Source: CADEED01 sp035765415
GTDB lineage: Bacteria > Pseudomonadota > Gammaproteobacteria > Steroidobacterales > Steroidobacteraceae
DNA length: 64,000 nucleotides
Reading direction: 5' to 3'
NCBI GenBank assembly: GCA_035765415.1
Contig: DASTXR010000103.1
Span: 1 to 64,000 of the forward strand
Part shown: one piece after another, positions 43,298 to 52,090 of the stretch
How the letters are laid out: the number at the start of each line of letters is the position of its first letter
Position numbering within the stretch: position 1 is the stretch's first letter
Notes under the pieces: model-generated
What the model was told of the DNA's origin: nothing
Database searches by the model: none
What the model saw: the letters and a program-made list of their open reading frames with translations, nothing else
Made by a program: the position numbers and the translations under genes

Positions 43298-43726
43298 CTA
43301 CTCGCCGCGCGCCGCGCGTTTCTGCGAGATCTCTTCCCACGGATTGGGCTCCCAGCGCTTGAGCTCGAACTGAAACACCTTGCTCGTGACCGCGGGGTCG
43401 GCGTTGATGATCGCGGCCGCCGCGGCGTCATCGTCCGCCTCGAACACTGCCGCTCCGCCGCTGTCGTCGGTGAAGCCGCCGGCGCTGCGCAACAGTCCTT
43501 TACGATGCAAACCGATGTAGTACGAAAAATGCTCGCGCATGCTCTGCTGCTCGCTCATCGGCTTGTCGACGACCCAGCCCGGCCCCCGGCGATACACCAC
43601 CAGGTAAGTATTTCGTGCGACGCTCGAAGGCGCCACGACGTTGGCTGGCTTCGGCTCGGCAGCGAGCGCATTCAATGCGAGCCCGGCGAGAACAACTGCG
43701 AGCGACGTTGCAATCAAGTTTCGCAT
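43298..43726 (-). CDS. Exported YCII-like protein
   Basis: 142 residues: signal peptide LIATSLAVVLAGLALNALAA, then a single YCII/dimeric alpha-beta barrel-like domain with NTYLVVYRRGPGWVVDKPMS, FSYYIGLHRKGLLRSAGGFT and EADDDAAAAAIINADPAVTS, VFQFELKRWEP. YCII domains carry a conserved His (here in EHFSYYIGLHRKG) and an Asp suggesting an enzymatic or binding role, but characterised members are few. An exported version is unusual. ATG 43726. It lies 116 bases after the GNAT gene on the same strand. Confidence 0.82.
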   Translation of the reverse strand: MRNLIATSLAVVLAGLALNALAAEPKPANVVAPSSVARNTYLVVYRRGPGWVVDKPMSEQQSMREHFSYYIGLHRKGLLRSAGGFTDDSGGAAVFEADDDAAAAAIINADPAVTSKVFQFELKRWEPNPWEEISQKRAARGE

Positions 43727-43842
43727 TGCGATACTCCTGCGACCACGAGGGCCATGCCGACGAAAGAAGTCCAGCGGATGCCTGTTCGTACCGGCTTCGG
43801 CACTGTGTTGCTGCAGAAATCAGTCATGTGGGTGCTCCGGAA

Positions 43843-44325
43843 TTAGAGCGGCAGCCTGTAGAACCGCGTGTCGAGCGCCATTCGCGGAAACGCCGCCGGC
43901 AGATCGCTCGGAGGAACCTGGACAAAGCTGTGCTTCTCATAGAAACGATGTGCGGCGAGGAACTTCTCTGTCGTTCCCAGAAATATCTCTTTCAGCCCTG
44001 CGGTCCTGGCGGCTGCCAGCAGAGTTTGAAGCAGAGCATCGGCCACCGCATGCTCTTTGCCACGATACGGCGCCTTCACGAACATTTTTCGCAATGCGCC
44101 CTGCCTGTTGCCGATGTCGCGCAGAGCGATTGTTCCGATGAGTTGCTGTCCCACAATCGCAACCCAGAATCCGCCGGCGCCTGTCCGGTAGAAATTCTCG
44201 ACGTCCAGCAGATCTGGCTGGTCTTCCGCGCTGATCTCGAAACCGAACTCACCCTGCTGAATCGCGAGGATCAGTTCGATCACGTCGGCCTGCAACGCCA
44301 ACTCATACGGAACGACTTCGACCAT
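43843..44325 (-). CDS. GNAT-family N-acetyltransferase
   Basis: 160-residue acetyltransferase of the GNAT fold. The acetyl-CoA loop is NRQGALRKMFVKAPYRGKEH (R-x-x-Y-R-G-K-x variant of Q/RxxGxG/A), preceded by the strand GFWVAIVGQQLIGTIALRDI and followed by LLAAARTAGLKEIFLGTTEK and the AHRFYEKHSFVQV motif. Substrate unknown. The frame runs to 44376, but the ATG at 44325 has GGAGG 6 bases ahead and begins MVEVVPYELALQADVIEL. It lies downstream of the GAF remnant. Confidence 0.88.
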   Translation of the reverse strand: MVEVVPYELALQADVIELILAIQQGEFGFEISAEDQPDLLDVENFYRTGAGGFWVAIVGQQLIGTIALRDIGNRQGALRKMFVKAPYRGKEHAVADALLQTLLAAARTAGLKEIFLGTTEKFLAAHRFYEKHSFVQVPPSDLPAAFPRMALDTRFYRLPL

Positions 44326-44385
44326 GACAGCCTCCGTCTCCTGCGGGCCGGAAACGTCGATGCCTTCCACCGACACAACAACAGC

Positions 44386-44616
44386 TCACTTCGGCTTCTC
44401 GCTGGGCGCGAGACGTGGCGCGACAACTTCACGGGTCTGCGCGCTTGGATGGCCTAGTGCTTCCGCACACTCATTCAAGAGACGCTGGTCACGCTCTTCG
44501 AACGCATTGGGCTTGGCACTCTCCACGTCGATGGTGCCGACGACTTGATCGGCAAGCAATACGGGCATGATGATCTCCGCTCTCGTGCCTTCAATGGTTG
44601 CCAGGTGTCGAGCGTC
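44386..44616 (-). pseudogene. C-terminal remnant of a GAF-domain protein
   Basis: An open stretch reads DARHLATIEGTRAEIIMPVL, LADQVVGTIDVESAKPNAFE and ERDQRLLNECAEALGHPSAQ before a stop at 44386. This is the last half of a GAF domain as found in small free-standing GAF proteins of about 150-170 residues. Upstream the frame runs into the RND permease end at 44645 and loses any GAF-like sequence, and the first half of the domain is absent. The internal ATG at 44568 could still give a 60-residue product, but no ribosome site was noticed. It appears that the gene lost its 5' half when the RND operon came to lie beside it. Confidence 0.6.
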
Positions 44617-44644
44617 TGAGCGGCGCGCCGGGCGCCGAGAGAAC

Positions 44645-47600
44645 TCAGGCGCTCGCCGGCACCACCGATGGTTCGGCTATCGACAAACGCCGGTGATGCA
44701 TCAGCGCGTACATCGCCGGTATGACAAACAAGGTCAACCCACCACCGCACACCAGTCCGCCGATCACGGCGATGCCCATGGACATGCGGCTCTCGGCGCC
44801 TGCGCCGATAGCCAGCGCGATGGGCAGGATGCCGAGCACCGTCGCCAGGGTCGTCATGAGTATCGGGCGCAAACGCGCCGCCGCGGCTTCACGCACCGCC
44901 GCCAGTGCGCTGCCCGCTCCCGCCGCGACGCGCTGGTTGGCGAACTCGACGATGAGAATGCCGTTCTTGGTGACCAGGCCCACCAGCATGATCAGCCCGA
45001 TCTGCGAAAAGATGTTCAGCGTCTGGTTGAAGTACCACAATGCGAACAGCGCGCCGGCGAGCGCCAGTGGCACAGTCAGCAGGATCACCAGCGGATCGAC
45101 GAAACTCTCGAACTGCGCCGCCAGCACCAGGTATATGAGCAGCAGCGCGAGCGCGAACACCCAGCCCAGCGATGAGGCGCTCTCCTCGAAGTCGCGAGCG
45201 GCGCCGGATAGTGAAGTGATGAAACGCTCGTCGAGCGTGGCCGCGGCAATCTCGCGGAATGCGGCGATGCCGTCTGCGAGAGTGCGTCCGGGCGCGAGAG
45301 TTCCCGACACGGTGGCCGCGGAGTAGCGGTTGTAGCGATACAGCTCCGGAGGCGAGCTGCTTTCGTCGAACGTCACCAGATTGTCCAGCCGCACCATCTC
45401 CGTGCCACCGAGACTGCGCACCGCGATGTTGCCGAGATCGTCGGGACGCGATCGGAAATCTCGCGTGAGCTGGCCGATGACGTCGTATTGCTTTCCCTCG
45501 TGAATGAAGTAGCCGAAGCGCTGCCCTGACAACGAAGCCTGCAAGGTCTGCGCGATATCGAGCGCGCTGATGCCGACGGCCTGCGCCTTTTCGCGATCGA
45601 GCGTCACGCGCACTTCAGGTTTGCTGAACTTGAGATCGCTGTCCACGAACGTGAACACTTCGTGCTCGCGCGCCGCGGCCAGGAACTTCGGCAACGCCTC
45701 TTCGAGCACGGGCATGTCCACCGCCTGAACCACGAACCGGACTCCGGTTTCATTGGCGCGGCGCTCGCCGACGCTCGCTTCCTGAGTGATGTTCACGCGC
45801 GTGCCGTTGAAGCGCCGCTGCAGCACGCGCAGCGAATCGGCAATCTGCGCCTGCGTGCGCTCGCGCTCGCTCTTGTCCTTGAGAAACACGCGCACGAATC
45901 CTGAATTCACGGCGCCCTGAACGCCGGGTCCACCGCCCATGCCAGGCACCTGCGTCATCATGAGGTGCGCTTCAGGGACGAGCTCCGCGGTAGCGCGCGC
46001 CAGTTCGTCGGTGCGCGCCTGCATGTATTCGTATCCAACGCCCTCGAGGCCGGTGGCGCGCACCCAGACGCGACCGCGGTCTTCCATGGGCGCAAGCTCG
46101 CGCGGAAGCTGCGTAAAGAACAGCGCGATGAAACCAGCGGCGCCGCCCAGCACCGCAAGCGCCACCCAGCGTCGCCTCAGAAATTTCGCGAGGCCCTTTT
46201 CATAGCCCTGCTCCAGCGCCCTGAAGAAAGGTTCGGTCTTGAGGAACAGCCATCCCCTGTCGTGGCTTCCCTTGAGCAGGCGCGCCGACAGCATGGGCGT
46301 GAGCGTCAGCGCCACCACCGCCGAGATCAGCACGGCGCCGGCAATCGTCACGCCGAACTCGCGAAACAGGCGGCCAGACAACCCTCCCATGAACAACAGC
46401 GGCAGAAATACGACGGCGAGCGTGAGCGTCGTGGAAACCACGGCGAAGAAGATCTCCTTCGTGCCGGCGATGCTGGCATCGAGCGGCGCGGCTCCGGCCT
46501 CGATCTTGGCATAGATGTTCTCGAGCACGACGATGGCATCGTCCACGACCAGCCCGATGGAGAGCACGATGCCTAACAAGGTCAGCGTGTTGATCGAGAA
46601 CCCGGCGGCATAGATGATGGCGAACGTGCCGACCACCGACACGGGGATGGCGATCACGGGAATCAGCGTGGTGCGCCATTCGCGCAGGAACGCGAACACC
46701 ACCAGCACCACCAGCGCGAACGCGATGAATATGGTCTCGGTCACCTCGAGCAACGAACGGCGCACGTACTCGGTGTTGTCGTAGGCCACGTCCACCTGGA
46801 TGTCGTCGGGAATTTCATTTTTTATCTGCGCAAGCCGTGCGCGCAACGCGTCGACGATCTCGATCTGGTTGGCGCCCGGTTGCTGCTTGAAGTACAGGCC
46901 GGCGATCGGCGTGTCGCCCATCTTCAGTGCGCTGCGCTCGTTTGCGGCGCCGAGCTCCACGAACCCGATGTCGCGGAAGCGCACCACGCTGTCCGCGGTT
47001 CGCTTGACGATCAATGCGCTGAATTCCGCGGGTGTGTTCAATCGCGACAGGGTCTTGACCGGCAGCTCGATGGTCTCGCCCTCGATGCGGCCCGAAGGAA
47101 GCTCGATGTTCTCGCGCGTGATGGCGGCGCGCACATCGAGCGGCGAGAGGTTGTAGGCGGTGAGCTTCTCGGGATCCATCCACAGGCGCATCGCGTAGCG
47201 CTTCTCCGCGGGCTGATCGACCGAGGCGATGCCCGGCACGGTCTGCAGGCGCTCTTTCAACGTGTTCGCATAGGCCCCGAGCTCGAGTTGCGTGCGCAAG
47301 CCGCTCGACAGCGCAAGCCCGAAGATGGGCGTGGAGTCGGCATCCGCCTTGTTGAGGATCGGTGGATTCACATCGGGCGGCAGATACCGCACGGCACGCG
47401 CCAGCTGGTCGCGCACGTCGCTGGCCGCGGTCTCGAGGTTCGTGTCCAGAGAAAACTCGGCCGACACCTGGCTCGCCCCTTCACGGCTGTTGGAAGTGAG
47501 CGTCTGGATTCCCGCCACGGTATTGAGAGCCTCTTCGATGGGCTCGGTGATCTGCGCCTGCACCACTTCGGCGGCCGCGCCGGGATAGGCGGTGGTGATC

Positions 47601-47737
47601 GAGATCGTGGGCGGATCCACCGACGGATACTCGCGCACGCCGAGCCTGGCGAGCCCGATGACGCCTGACAAGGTGATCAGCAGCGACATGACGATGGTGA
47701 AGACCGGACGCCGAATGCTGATTTCGGCCAGTGTCAT
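44645..47737 (-). CDS. RND efflux permease, HAE1 drug-pump type
   Basis: 1030-residue AcrB-superfamily permease. TM1 begins MTLAEISIRRPVFTIVMSLL; the porter domain includes YPGAAAEVVQAQITEPIEEA; TM4 is GIVLSIGLVVDDAIVVLENI with both proton-relay Asps of HAE1 pumps, unlike the two permeases at the left of the window. The second half has YLVLAAQFESFVDPLVILLT and the TM10 motif GLVTKNGILIVEFANQRVAA. It follows the adaptor gene by 4 bases and is the last full gene of the amidase operon. No outer-membrane channel gene is present. It may export products of, or toxic substrates related to, the amidase system. Confidence 0.94.
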   Translation of the reverse strand: MTLAEISIRRPVFTIVMSLLITLSGVIGLARLGVREYPSVDPPTISITTAYPGAAAEVVQAQITEPIEEALNTVAGIQTLTSNSREGASQVSAEFSLDTNLETAASDVRDQLARAVRYLPPDVNPPILNKADADSTPIFGLALSSGLRTQLELGAYANTLKERLQTVPGIASVDQPAEKRYAMRLWMDPEKLTAYNLSPLDVRAAITRENIELPSGRIEGETIELPVKTLSRLNTPAEFSALIVKRTADSVVRFRDIGFVELGAANERSALKMGDTPIAGLYFKQQPGANQIEIVDALRARLAQIKNEIPDDIQVDVAYDNTEYVRRSLLEVTETIFIAFALVVLVVFAFLREWRTTLIPVIAIPVSVVGTFAIIYAAGFSINTLTLLGIVLSIGLVVDDAIVVLENIYAKIEAGAAPLDASIAGTKEIFFAVVSTTLTLAVVFLPLLFMGGLSGRLFREFGVTIAGAVLISAVVALTLTPMLSARLLKGSHDRGWLFLKTEPFFRALEQGYEKGLAKFLRRRWVALAVLGGAAGFIALFFTQLPRELAPMEDRGRVWVRATGLEGVGYEYMQARTDELARATAELVPEAHLMMTQVPGMGGGPGVQGAVNSGFVRVFLKDKSERERTQAQIADSLRVLQRRFNGTRVNITQEASVGERRANETGVRFVVQAVDMPVLEEALPKFLAAAREHEVFTFVDSDLKFSKPEVRVTLDREKAQAVGISALDIAQTLQASLSGQRFGYFIHEGKQYDVIGQLTRDFRSRPDDLGNIAVRSLGGTEMVRLDNLVTFDESSSPPELYRYNRYSAATVSGTLAPGRTLADGIAAFREIAAATLDERFITSLSGAARDFEESASSLGWVFALALLLIYLVLAAQFESFVDPLVILLTVPLALAGALFALWYFNQTLNIFSQIGLIMLVGLVTKNGILIVEFANQRVAAGAGSALAAVREAAAARLRPILMTTLATVLGILPIALAIGAGAESRMSMGIAVIGGLVCGGGLTLFVIPAMYALMHHRRLSIAEPSVVPASA

Positions 47738-47741
47738 GCGC

Positions 47742-48875
47742 TTACTCGCTGGCGGTCCTGACCAGCTGGCCGGATCGCATGCCTTGCAGCCCGGACGTGA
47801 TCACGACGTCACCTTTGTTCAATCCGGCGAGGATGTGCACCGTGCTCTCGAGGCGCGTCCCCGCCTCCACCGCGCGCCGCTCCGCCATGTTGCCTTCGCC
47901 CACCACGTACACGTTGAGCTCGTTGAGCCCCGGAATGACCGCCACGGACGGCACCAGGATGGCTTCACCGAGCTCCGCCAGCACCAGCTCCACGCTGGCG
48001 GAGGCGCCGGGCAACAACCTTGCGCCCGGGTTGTCGCACCAGGCGCGTACGAGCACCGTGCGCGTGGCCGCGTCGATGCGCGGGTCCTGCGCGTACACCT
48101 CGCCCTTGAACCTGCGCTCGCCGCCGGCGACCGAAAAAGTGACGGGACTTCGCGGATTTATGCGTCCGGCGTATTTCTCGGGCAACGAAAAATCGATCTT
48201 GAGTCGATCGAGGCGCTGCAGTGTCGCGACCTTGGTGGCGGCGGTGATGAATGCCCCGTCGCTGACGTAACGCAGGCCGACGATGCCGTCGAAAGGCGCG
48301 CGAATTTCGGTCTTTGCGATCTGCGCTCGCGTGAGCTCGATGTCGGCGTCCTGCACGTTGAGCTCGGCGAGCGCGGTGTCGTATTCCTCCTGGCGCGCGA
48401 CGCCCTGCTTCAGGAGCTGCGCGATGCGTTTTTCGCGCAGTACGGCAAGTTGTTTGCGGTACTGCGCGCGCGACAACGTGGCGCGCAGGTCGGCGTCATT
48501 GAGTTTGACCAGGAGCTGCCCCGCGCGCACGCGCGCTCCCTCGGTGAAATTGATGGAGACGATCTTGCCGGTGGTTTCCGCCTGCAGCTCCACGGCTTCG
48601 TCGGCGCGCAGCGTGCCCGTGGCGGTGAGTTTTTCAGCGAACTGCTGGGGCGTCACCACGAACGTGGAGACCGTCAGCGTATTGCCACCACTGCTGGCGC
48701 TGGCGCTGCCCCCACCTTCGCGGCGCGGCACCACCGGTTTTCCCGCGCCACCCGCGGCCGCGGGCTTTGCTTCAGTGGCAGCGCTGCTGTGCGATATGAC
48801 CTTGGGCGCGATGACGGCAGCGGCCAGGGCAACAGACAGCAGTGTCCAAAGCGTGTTCTTGAGCGCCGGTTTCAT
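47742..48875 (-). CDS. RND efflux periplasmic adaptor
   Basis: 377-residue membrane fusion protein for the permease downstream. N-terminal membrane anchor or signal (NTLWTLLSVALAAAVIAPKV) without a lipobox, a low-complexity Ala/Gly/Ser linker, then lipoyl halves ETTGKIVSINFTEGARVRAG and KTEIRAPFDGIVGLRYVSDG either side of a short hairpin (QLLKQGVARQEEYDTALAEL), and the beta-barrel and membrane-proximal domains. It starts at the ATG 48875, 6 bases after amidase E, so it belongs to the same transcript as the amidases. Confidence 0.93.
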   Translation of the reverse strand: MKPALKNTLWTLLSVALAAAVIAPKVISHSSAATEAKPAAAGGAGKPVVPRREGGGSASASSGGNTLTVSTFVVTPQQFAEKLTATGTLRADEAVELQAETTGKIVSINFTEGARVRAGQLLVKLNDADLRATLSRAQYRKQLAVLREKRIAQLLKQGVARQEEYDTALAELNVQDADIELTRAQIAKTEIRAPFDGIVGLRYVSDGAFITAATKVATLQRLDRLKIDFSLPEKYAGRINPRSPVTFSVAGGERRFKGEVYAQDPRIDAATRTVLVRAWCDNPGARLLPGASASVELVLAELGEAILVPSVAVIPGLNELNVYVVGEGNMAERRAVEAGTRLESTVHILAGLNKGDVVITSGLQGMRSGQLVRTASE

Positions 48876-48881
48876 GAACGC

Positions 48882-50471
48882 TCAGTCGAAGAGCTCTCCG
48901 GCCAAGGCCGGCGTGAGCTTTGGCGCCCTGCGATGCTGCGTGACCGCTTCGAATCCGCTGGCCAGGCGAATGAGCGTGGGCTCGGTGAAAGGACGGCCCA
49001 GGAACTGAACCGCGAAGGGCATGCCATCGGCAGGGAAGAAGCCTCCGGGCACCACGATGGTCGGAAGCCCGGTGTAGGAACTCATGTTGTTGCGGGTTTC
49101 GTTGCGGTTGCTCGCGCCGCCGGGCGGATTCGGTGTCGTGCGCGCCTCGTCGGAGAGCGCGGTGCGATACGGCAGGATGAGCCCGTCGAGTTGATAACGC
49201 TCCATGAGTCCGACGAGCGCGGCGCGAATCATATCCTGCTGTTTGTACGCCGCGAGCAGTGGTGGATAGTTGTCGAGCGAGGCTATCTTCGACGCCGCAA
49301 CGATGTTGGGCTTCACGAGGTCGCCACCCTTGGCAATCATTTCGTCCACGGTGCGGATCGGCGCGTTCGGCGGCAAGGCAGCCAGGTACTTGTTGATCGC
49401 GAACGCAACTTCGTGCGCCGATGCACCGGCGTCGTTCTGGGCGTTCACGAGATCGATGCCGGTGATCGCGGGGTCGACGATCACGGCACCCGCCTTCCTG
49501 AACTCCACCAGCGCCTGCTCGAACAGCGCCACTCCTTCTTCGTGTATAGGTCCTTTACGCACCATCTCGCGGAGCACGCCGATACGCGCGCCGCGCAATC
49601 CGTCCTTGCTCACGAAACTGGTGTACGGGCGGTCGGGAATCCTGCCCAGGCCGGCCTCGGTAGCAAGATCGGCAGGATCGTATCCGGCAATGACGTCGAG
49701 CACTGCCGCGCAGTCGTACACACTGCGACACATGGGGCCACCGTTTTCCTGGCGCGGCGAGCTCCACATCATCCCGGTGCGACTCACGAGTCCATGCGTG
49801 GTGGAGAATCCGACCAGATTGTTGAGTGTGCTCGGAATCACGATGGACCCACCCGTGTCGCTGCCGAGCCCCACCGTGCCCATCCACGTGGCGATCGCAG
49901 CGCCGGTGCCCGAGCTCGACCCGCCCGGTGATTTCTGCAGGTTGTACGGACTCAGCACCGGTCCCTTGAGTGTGCTGCCGCCCGGCGCGGCCACACCGTA
50001 CCAGTCGGACTGATTGAGCTTGGCGAGCACGATCGCGCCGGATTTGCGCAGCCGGTCGATGACGAAGGAATCGCGCACGGGTTGTGAAGTGGCCATGGGC
50101 TTGAAGCCGCCCGTGGTAGGCATGTCGCGCGTGTCGTACACGTCCTTGGCCAGCACCACGACGCCGTGCAAGGGCGAGCGCGGTCCCTTTTGTTTGCGCT
50201 CCGCGTCGAGTGCTCGCGCCTCGGCGATCGCCTTCTTGTTGAGGGTGATGACGGTGTTGAGCTTCGGCCCGGCGGAGTCATAGGTGTTGATTCGCGCCAG
50301 GTACAACTGCACCAGCTTCTCGGAGCTCAGCTTGCCTTTATCCATCGCGGCCTGGATGTCGGCGATGGTGGCGGTAGACAGGTCGAAGTTGGCAGCGATC
50401 ACCGCCTCTCCGGGGCAGAGCAGCGCCAACGCAATCAACAAACGGGCTGTTTTCATGCTTTCTGCTCTCAT
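48882..50471 (-). CDS. Exported amidase-signature enzyme (E)
   Basis: 529-residue amidase with signal peptide (TARLLIALALLCPGEAVIAA). Triad Lys109 (VVLAKDVYDT), cis-Ser185 in PGGSSSGTG, nucleophile Ser209 (GSDTGGSIVIP), spacing 24. N-terminal pattern FDLSTATIADIQAAMDKG groups it with enzymes A and F. The C-terminal half carries a Pro/Gly/Asn insertion (TTPNPPGGASNRNETRNN) at the place where F has a Gly-rich insert. Start ATG 50471 follows AAGGAAGAA; a second Met at 50456 is possible. It lies 20 bases after enzyme F and 6 before the adaptor. Confidence 0.92.
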   Translation of the reverse strand: MRAESMKTARLLIALALLCPGEAVIAANFDLSTATIADIQAAMDKGKLSSEKLVQLYLARINTYDSAGPKLNTVITLNKKAIAEARALDAERKQKGPRSPLHGVVVLAKDVYDTRDMPTTGGFKPMATSQPVRDSFVIDRLRKSGAIVLAKLNQSDWYGVAAPGGSTLKGPVLSPYNLQKSPGGSSSGTGAAIATWMGTVGLGSDTGGSIVIPSTLNNLVGFSTTHGLVSRTGMMWSSPRQENGGPMCRSVYDCAAVLDVIAGYDPADLATEAGLGRIPDRPYTSFVSKDGLRGARIGVLREMVRKGPIHEEGVALFEQALVEFRKAGAVIVDPAITGIDLVNAQNDAGASAHEVAFAINKYLAALPPNAPIRTVDEMIAKGGDLVKPNIVAASKIASLDNYPPLLAAYKQQDMIRAALVGLMERYQLDGLILPYRTALSDEARTTPNPPGGASNRNETRNNMSSYTGLPTIVVPGGFFPADGMPFAVQFLGRPFTEPTLIRLASGFEAVTQHRRAPKLTPALAGELFD

Positions 50472-50491
50472 TTCTTCCTTCCTTGCCGTGT

Positions 50492-52090
50492 TCAGTAGCT
50501 GATCTTTTCCACGCCTAACAACGGCGTGGTGGGTGGCAGTTTGCGGTTTGGCGCCGCCTGCTCGAATGCGTAGGCCAGGCGTATTACGGTCGCCTCGTCG
50601 TACAATTTGCCCAGAATCTCGAGGCCCACGCTCACGCCGTCGGTATTGAAGCCCACGGGCACGGTGATGGTGGGCATGCCAGTCGCAGTGGACAGACGAT
50701 TGCTGCCGCCGGGCGAACGTCCACGCTCGCCACCACCCTCACCGCCCGGGGTTGGCGTCGCTCCGCCATCCGGCACGGCGTCTGCAATCGTGCGCACCGG
50801 GCGCGTTTCGTGTGGATAGATGAATGCGTCGAGCTGCCAGCGCTCCATGAGCTCGGTCATGTGCGCACGAATCAGCCGGCGCGCCTTGATCTTGCCGATG
50901 TATTCCGCGTTGTAGGTCATCTCGCCCACCTGGTCCGACTCCTGGTACATCTTCTCGAGCCGCCCGAGATATCCCTTCGAGGCGATCAGCTCGGTGAGGT
51001 TGTGCACAGGCGTCGCACTGCCGCGTGCCGCGAAGTAGGCATTGATGGCCTGCCGATACTCGCCCGTGCCCACATTGGTCTCACGCAACACGTCGTACAG
51101 GTTCACGCCCACCGGCAGAGGATCGATCACGGTCACGCCGTTGTCGCGCAGCGTCTTGATGGCCGCTTCGATGAGCGCAATCGCCGGCTTGTCTTCTTCA
51201 TCCTTGCCGAACAGGTCGCGCAACACGCCGACACGCGCGCCTTTGAGACCATCCTTGCGCAGGGCCGATAGATAGTGGTCGTCCGGCACGTGGCCCAGGC
51301 TGTTGAGCGTGAACAGGTCGGCCGCATCGGTGCCCGCCATCGCGCTCATCATGATGGCCGCATCGGTCACGTTGCGCGCCATGGGCCCGCCGCGATCGAA
51401 CGTGATGGAAATCGGAATGATGCCCTGGCGCGAGACCAGTCCTTCGCTCGGACTGAAGCCGACGAGGTTGTTCTTGGTCGAGGGACTGCGGATGGAAGAT
51501 CCGGTCTCGGTGCCCGTGCCCACCTGCGCAAACAACGCCGCGATGGCCGCGCCCGTGCCGGCGCTCGAACCCCCGGGAATTTTCTCGAGGTTATAAGGAT
51601 TGAGTGTCTGGCCGCCGAGCGAACTCGTGCCGGAGCCACCGCGGGCGAACTCGTCGAGATTGGTTTTGGCGATGATGATCGCACCGGCGTCACGCAACTT
51701 CTTGACGGTGAAGGCGTCGTACATCGGCTTGCTGCCGGCGAGCGCCCTGGAGCCGCCGGTAGTCGGCATGTCGAACGTGTCGAAGTTGTCCTTGAGCACG
51801 ATCGGTATGCCGTGCATCGGTGAGCGCGGGCCCCTGGCCTTGCGCTCGGCATCCAGCGCACGCGCTTCCTTGAGCGCGTTCGGATTGATGAACAGGATAC
51901 TGTTGAGCTTCGGCCCCTTCTTCTCGTAGGCTTCGATGCGTTTGAGATAGGCTGCGACAACCTTCTCGGACTTGAGTCCCGCCTCATAGGCTTGCTGCAG
52001 ATCGAGAATGGTCGCCTTTTCGAGGTCGATCACCCCCGCCGCACCGGGAATGGCAAGCAGGAGGCCTAACAATATGAGTAACGGCTTCAT
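50492..52090 (-). CDS. Exported amidase-signature enzyme (F)
   Basis: 532-residue amidase with signal peptide MKPLLILLGLLLAIPGAAGV. Triad Lys100 (IPIVLKDNFDT), cis-Ser175 in PGGSSAGTG, nucleophile Ser199 (GTETGSSIRSP). The start region IDLEKATILDLQQAYEAG is shared with A and E. A Gly-rich loop (TPTPGGEGGGERGRSPGG) sits near residue 480. The long frame to 52252 is an overlap with enzyme G; the ATG at 52090 overlaps the G stop as ATGA, so G and F are translationally coupled. Confidence 0.92.
   Translation of the reverse strand: MKPLLILLGLLLAIPGAAGVIDLEKATILDLQQAYEAGLKSEKVVAAYLKRIEAYEKKGPKLNSILFINPNALKEARALDAERKARGPRSPMHGIPIVLKDNFDTFDMPTTGGSRALAGSKPMYDAFTVKKLRDAGAIIIAKTNLDEFARGGSGTSSLGGQTLNPYNLEKIPGGSSAGTGAAIAALFAQVGTGTETGSSIRSPSTKNNLVGFSPSEGLVSRQGIIPISITFDRGGPMARNVTDAAIMMSAMAGTDAADLFTLNSLGHVPDDHYLSALRKDGLKGARVGVLRDLFGKDEEDKPAIALIEAAIKTLRDNGVTVIDPLPVGVNLYDVLRETNVGTGEYRQAINAYFAARGSATPVHNLTELIASKGYLGRLEKMYQESDQVGEMTYNAEYIGKIKARRLIRAHMTELMERWQLDAFIYPHETRPVRTIADAVPDGGATPTPGGEGGGERGRSPGGSNRLSTATGMPTITVPVGFNTDGVSVGLEILGKLYDEATVIRLAYAFEQAAPNRKLPPTTPLLGVEKISY

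Noticed and set aside
47592..49931. 779-residue plus-strand open frame
   Set aside because: It lies opposite the RND adaptor and amidase E, is rich in Arg/His/Gly as expected of antisense GC-rich frames, and has no domain.
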